Shown one piece after another: positions 39,831 to 39,883 of a stretch of 39,883 bases of DNA. The stretch spans positions 1 to 39,883 of the forward strand of contig CAJXKP010000025.1 of NCBI GenBank assembly GCA_913055565.1, given 5' to 3'. The notes beneath the pieces are model-generated. The model was not told where the DNA came from. It saw only the letters and a list, made by a program, of their open reading frames with translations, and searched no databases. The DNA comes from an uncultured Ectothiorhodospiraceae bacterium (lineage in GTDB: Bacteria > Pseudomonadota > Gammaproteobacteria > Nitrococcales > Nitrococcaceae). Numbering within the stretch: position 1 is the stretch's first letter; every line of letters begins with the position of its first letter. The position numbers and the translations under genes were made by a program.

Positions 39831-39883
39831 GGACAACTCCGTCGTGGGCGGGTACTGTGCGCTCATGGATGCGACGACAGTCA

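Noticed and set aside
1..39883. CRISPR array, integrated phage or complete insertion sequence
   Set aside because: No spaced direct repeats, transposase, integrase or phage structural genes were found; the single tRNA genes show no att-like duplication in the window.

Overview
The window looks like chromosome of a high-GC gammaproteobacterium. Supporting genes are rplM-rpsI, the long two-regulatory-domain form of ilvA, GreB, a PepN-type aminopeptidase, DUF1289 and a phasin. Many proteins are rich in Asp and Glu, which suggests a salt-adapted organism, possibly in the Ectothiorhodospiraceae/Halorhodospiraceae/Halomonas sphere. That placement is inferred from protein character alone. There is no CRISPR array, rRNA operon, intact insertion sequence or prophage.

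Layout. 1-3.7 kb: an iron-uptake type block on the minus strand (TonB-dependent receptor, a short PepSY-type membrane protein, ApbE running off the left edge). 3.9-9.1 kb: housekeeping, with rplM-rpsI, tRNA-Gln and a strong terminator, then DUF2905, rpiA, ilvA, an EEP-family hydrolase and tRNA-Gly. 9.2-13.4 kb: small Cys-rich proteins (DUF1289, CWC), an OsmC-like protein, an unknown exported protein, a NodIJ-type ABC exporter and an EF-hand protein. 13.4-22.7 kb: an accessory peptide/amide locus with a Ddl-like ATP-grasp enzyme, CocE/NonD hydrolase, M20 peptidase, PepN, a GNAT and a second ATP-grasp enzyme. Four of these six genes carry frameshifts or a stop as sequenced.

23-30 kb: phasin with a dyad-rich promoter, a SYLF lipoprotein, a PEP-CTERM trypsin-like protease, S10 and M42 peptidases, and a second PEP-CTERM protein. 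30-36.7 kb: GreB, a DUF1631 protein, a Tat-exported phosphoesterase, an operon of a membrane protein and a lytic transglycosylase, and an unknown four-helix membrane protein. 36.7-39.9 kb: an intact second CocE/NonD hydrolase, a PAAR spike protein and a decayed fragment of an RHS gene.

Most notable signals. (1) Both PEP-CTERM genes, 3.8 kb apart and in opposite orientation, have a sigma-54 -24/-12 promoter with exact spacing, and both have a similar TGTC-N9-nACA dyad upstream. This looks like a small exosortase-substrate regulon under an enhancer-binding protein. (2) The peptidase/ATP-grasp locus is coherent and I cannot assign it to a described pathway; its disruptions cluster in 16.6-22.7 kb. 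(3) The phasin promoter is overlapped at both the -35 and -10 by TGC/GCA dyads. Peptide hydrolysis is strongly over-represented: PepN, M20, S10, M42, a trypsin-like protease and two CocE enzymes.
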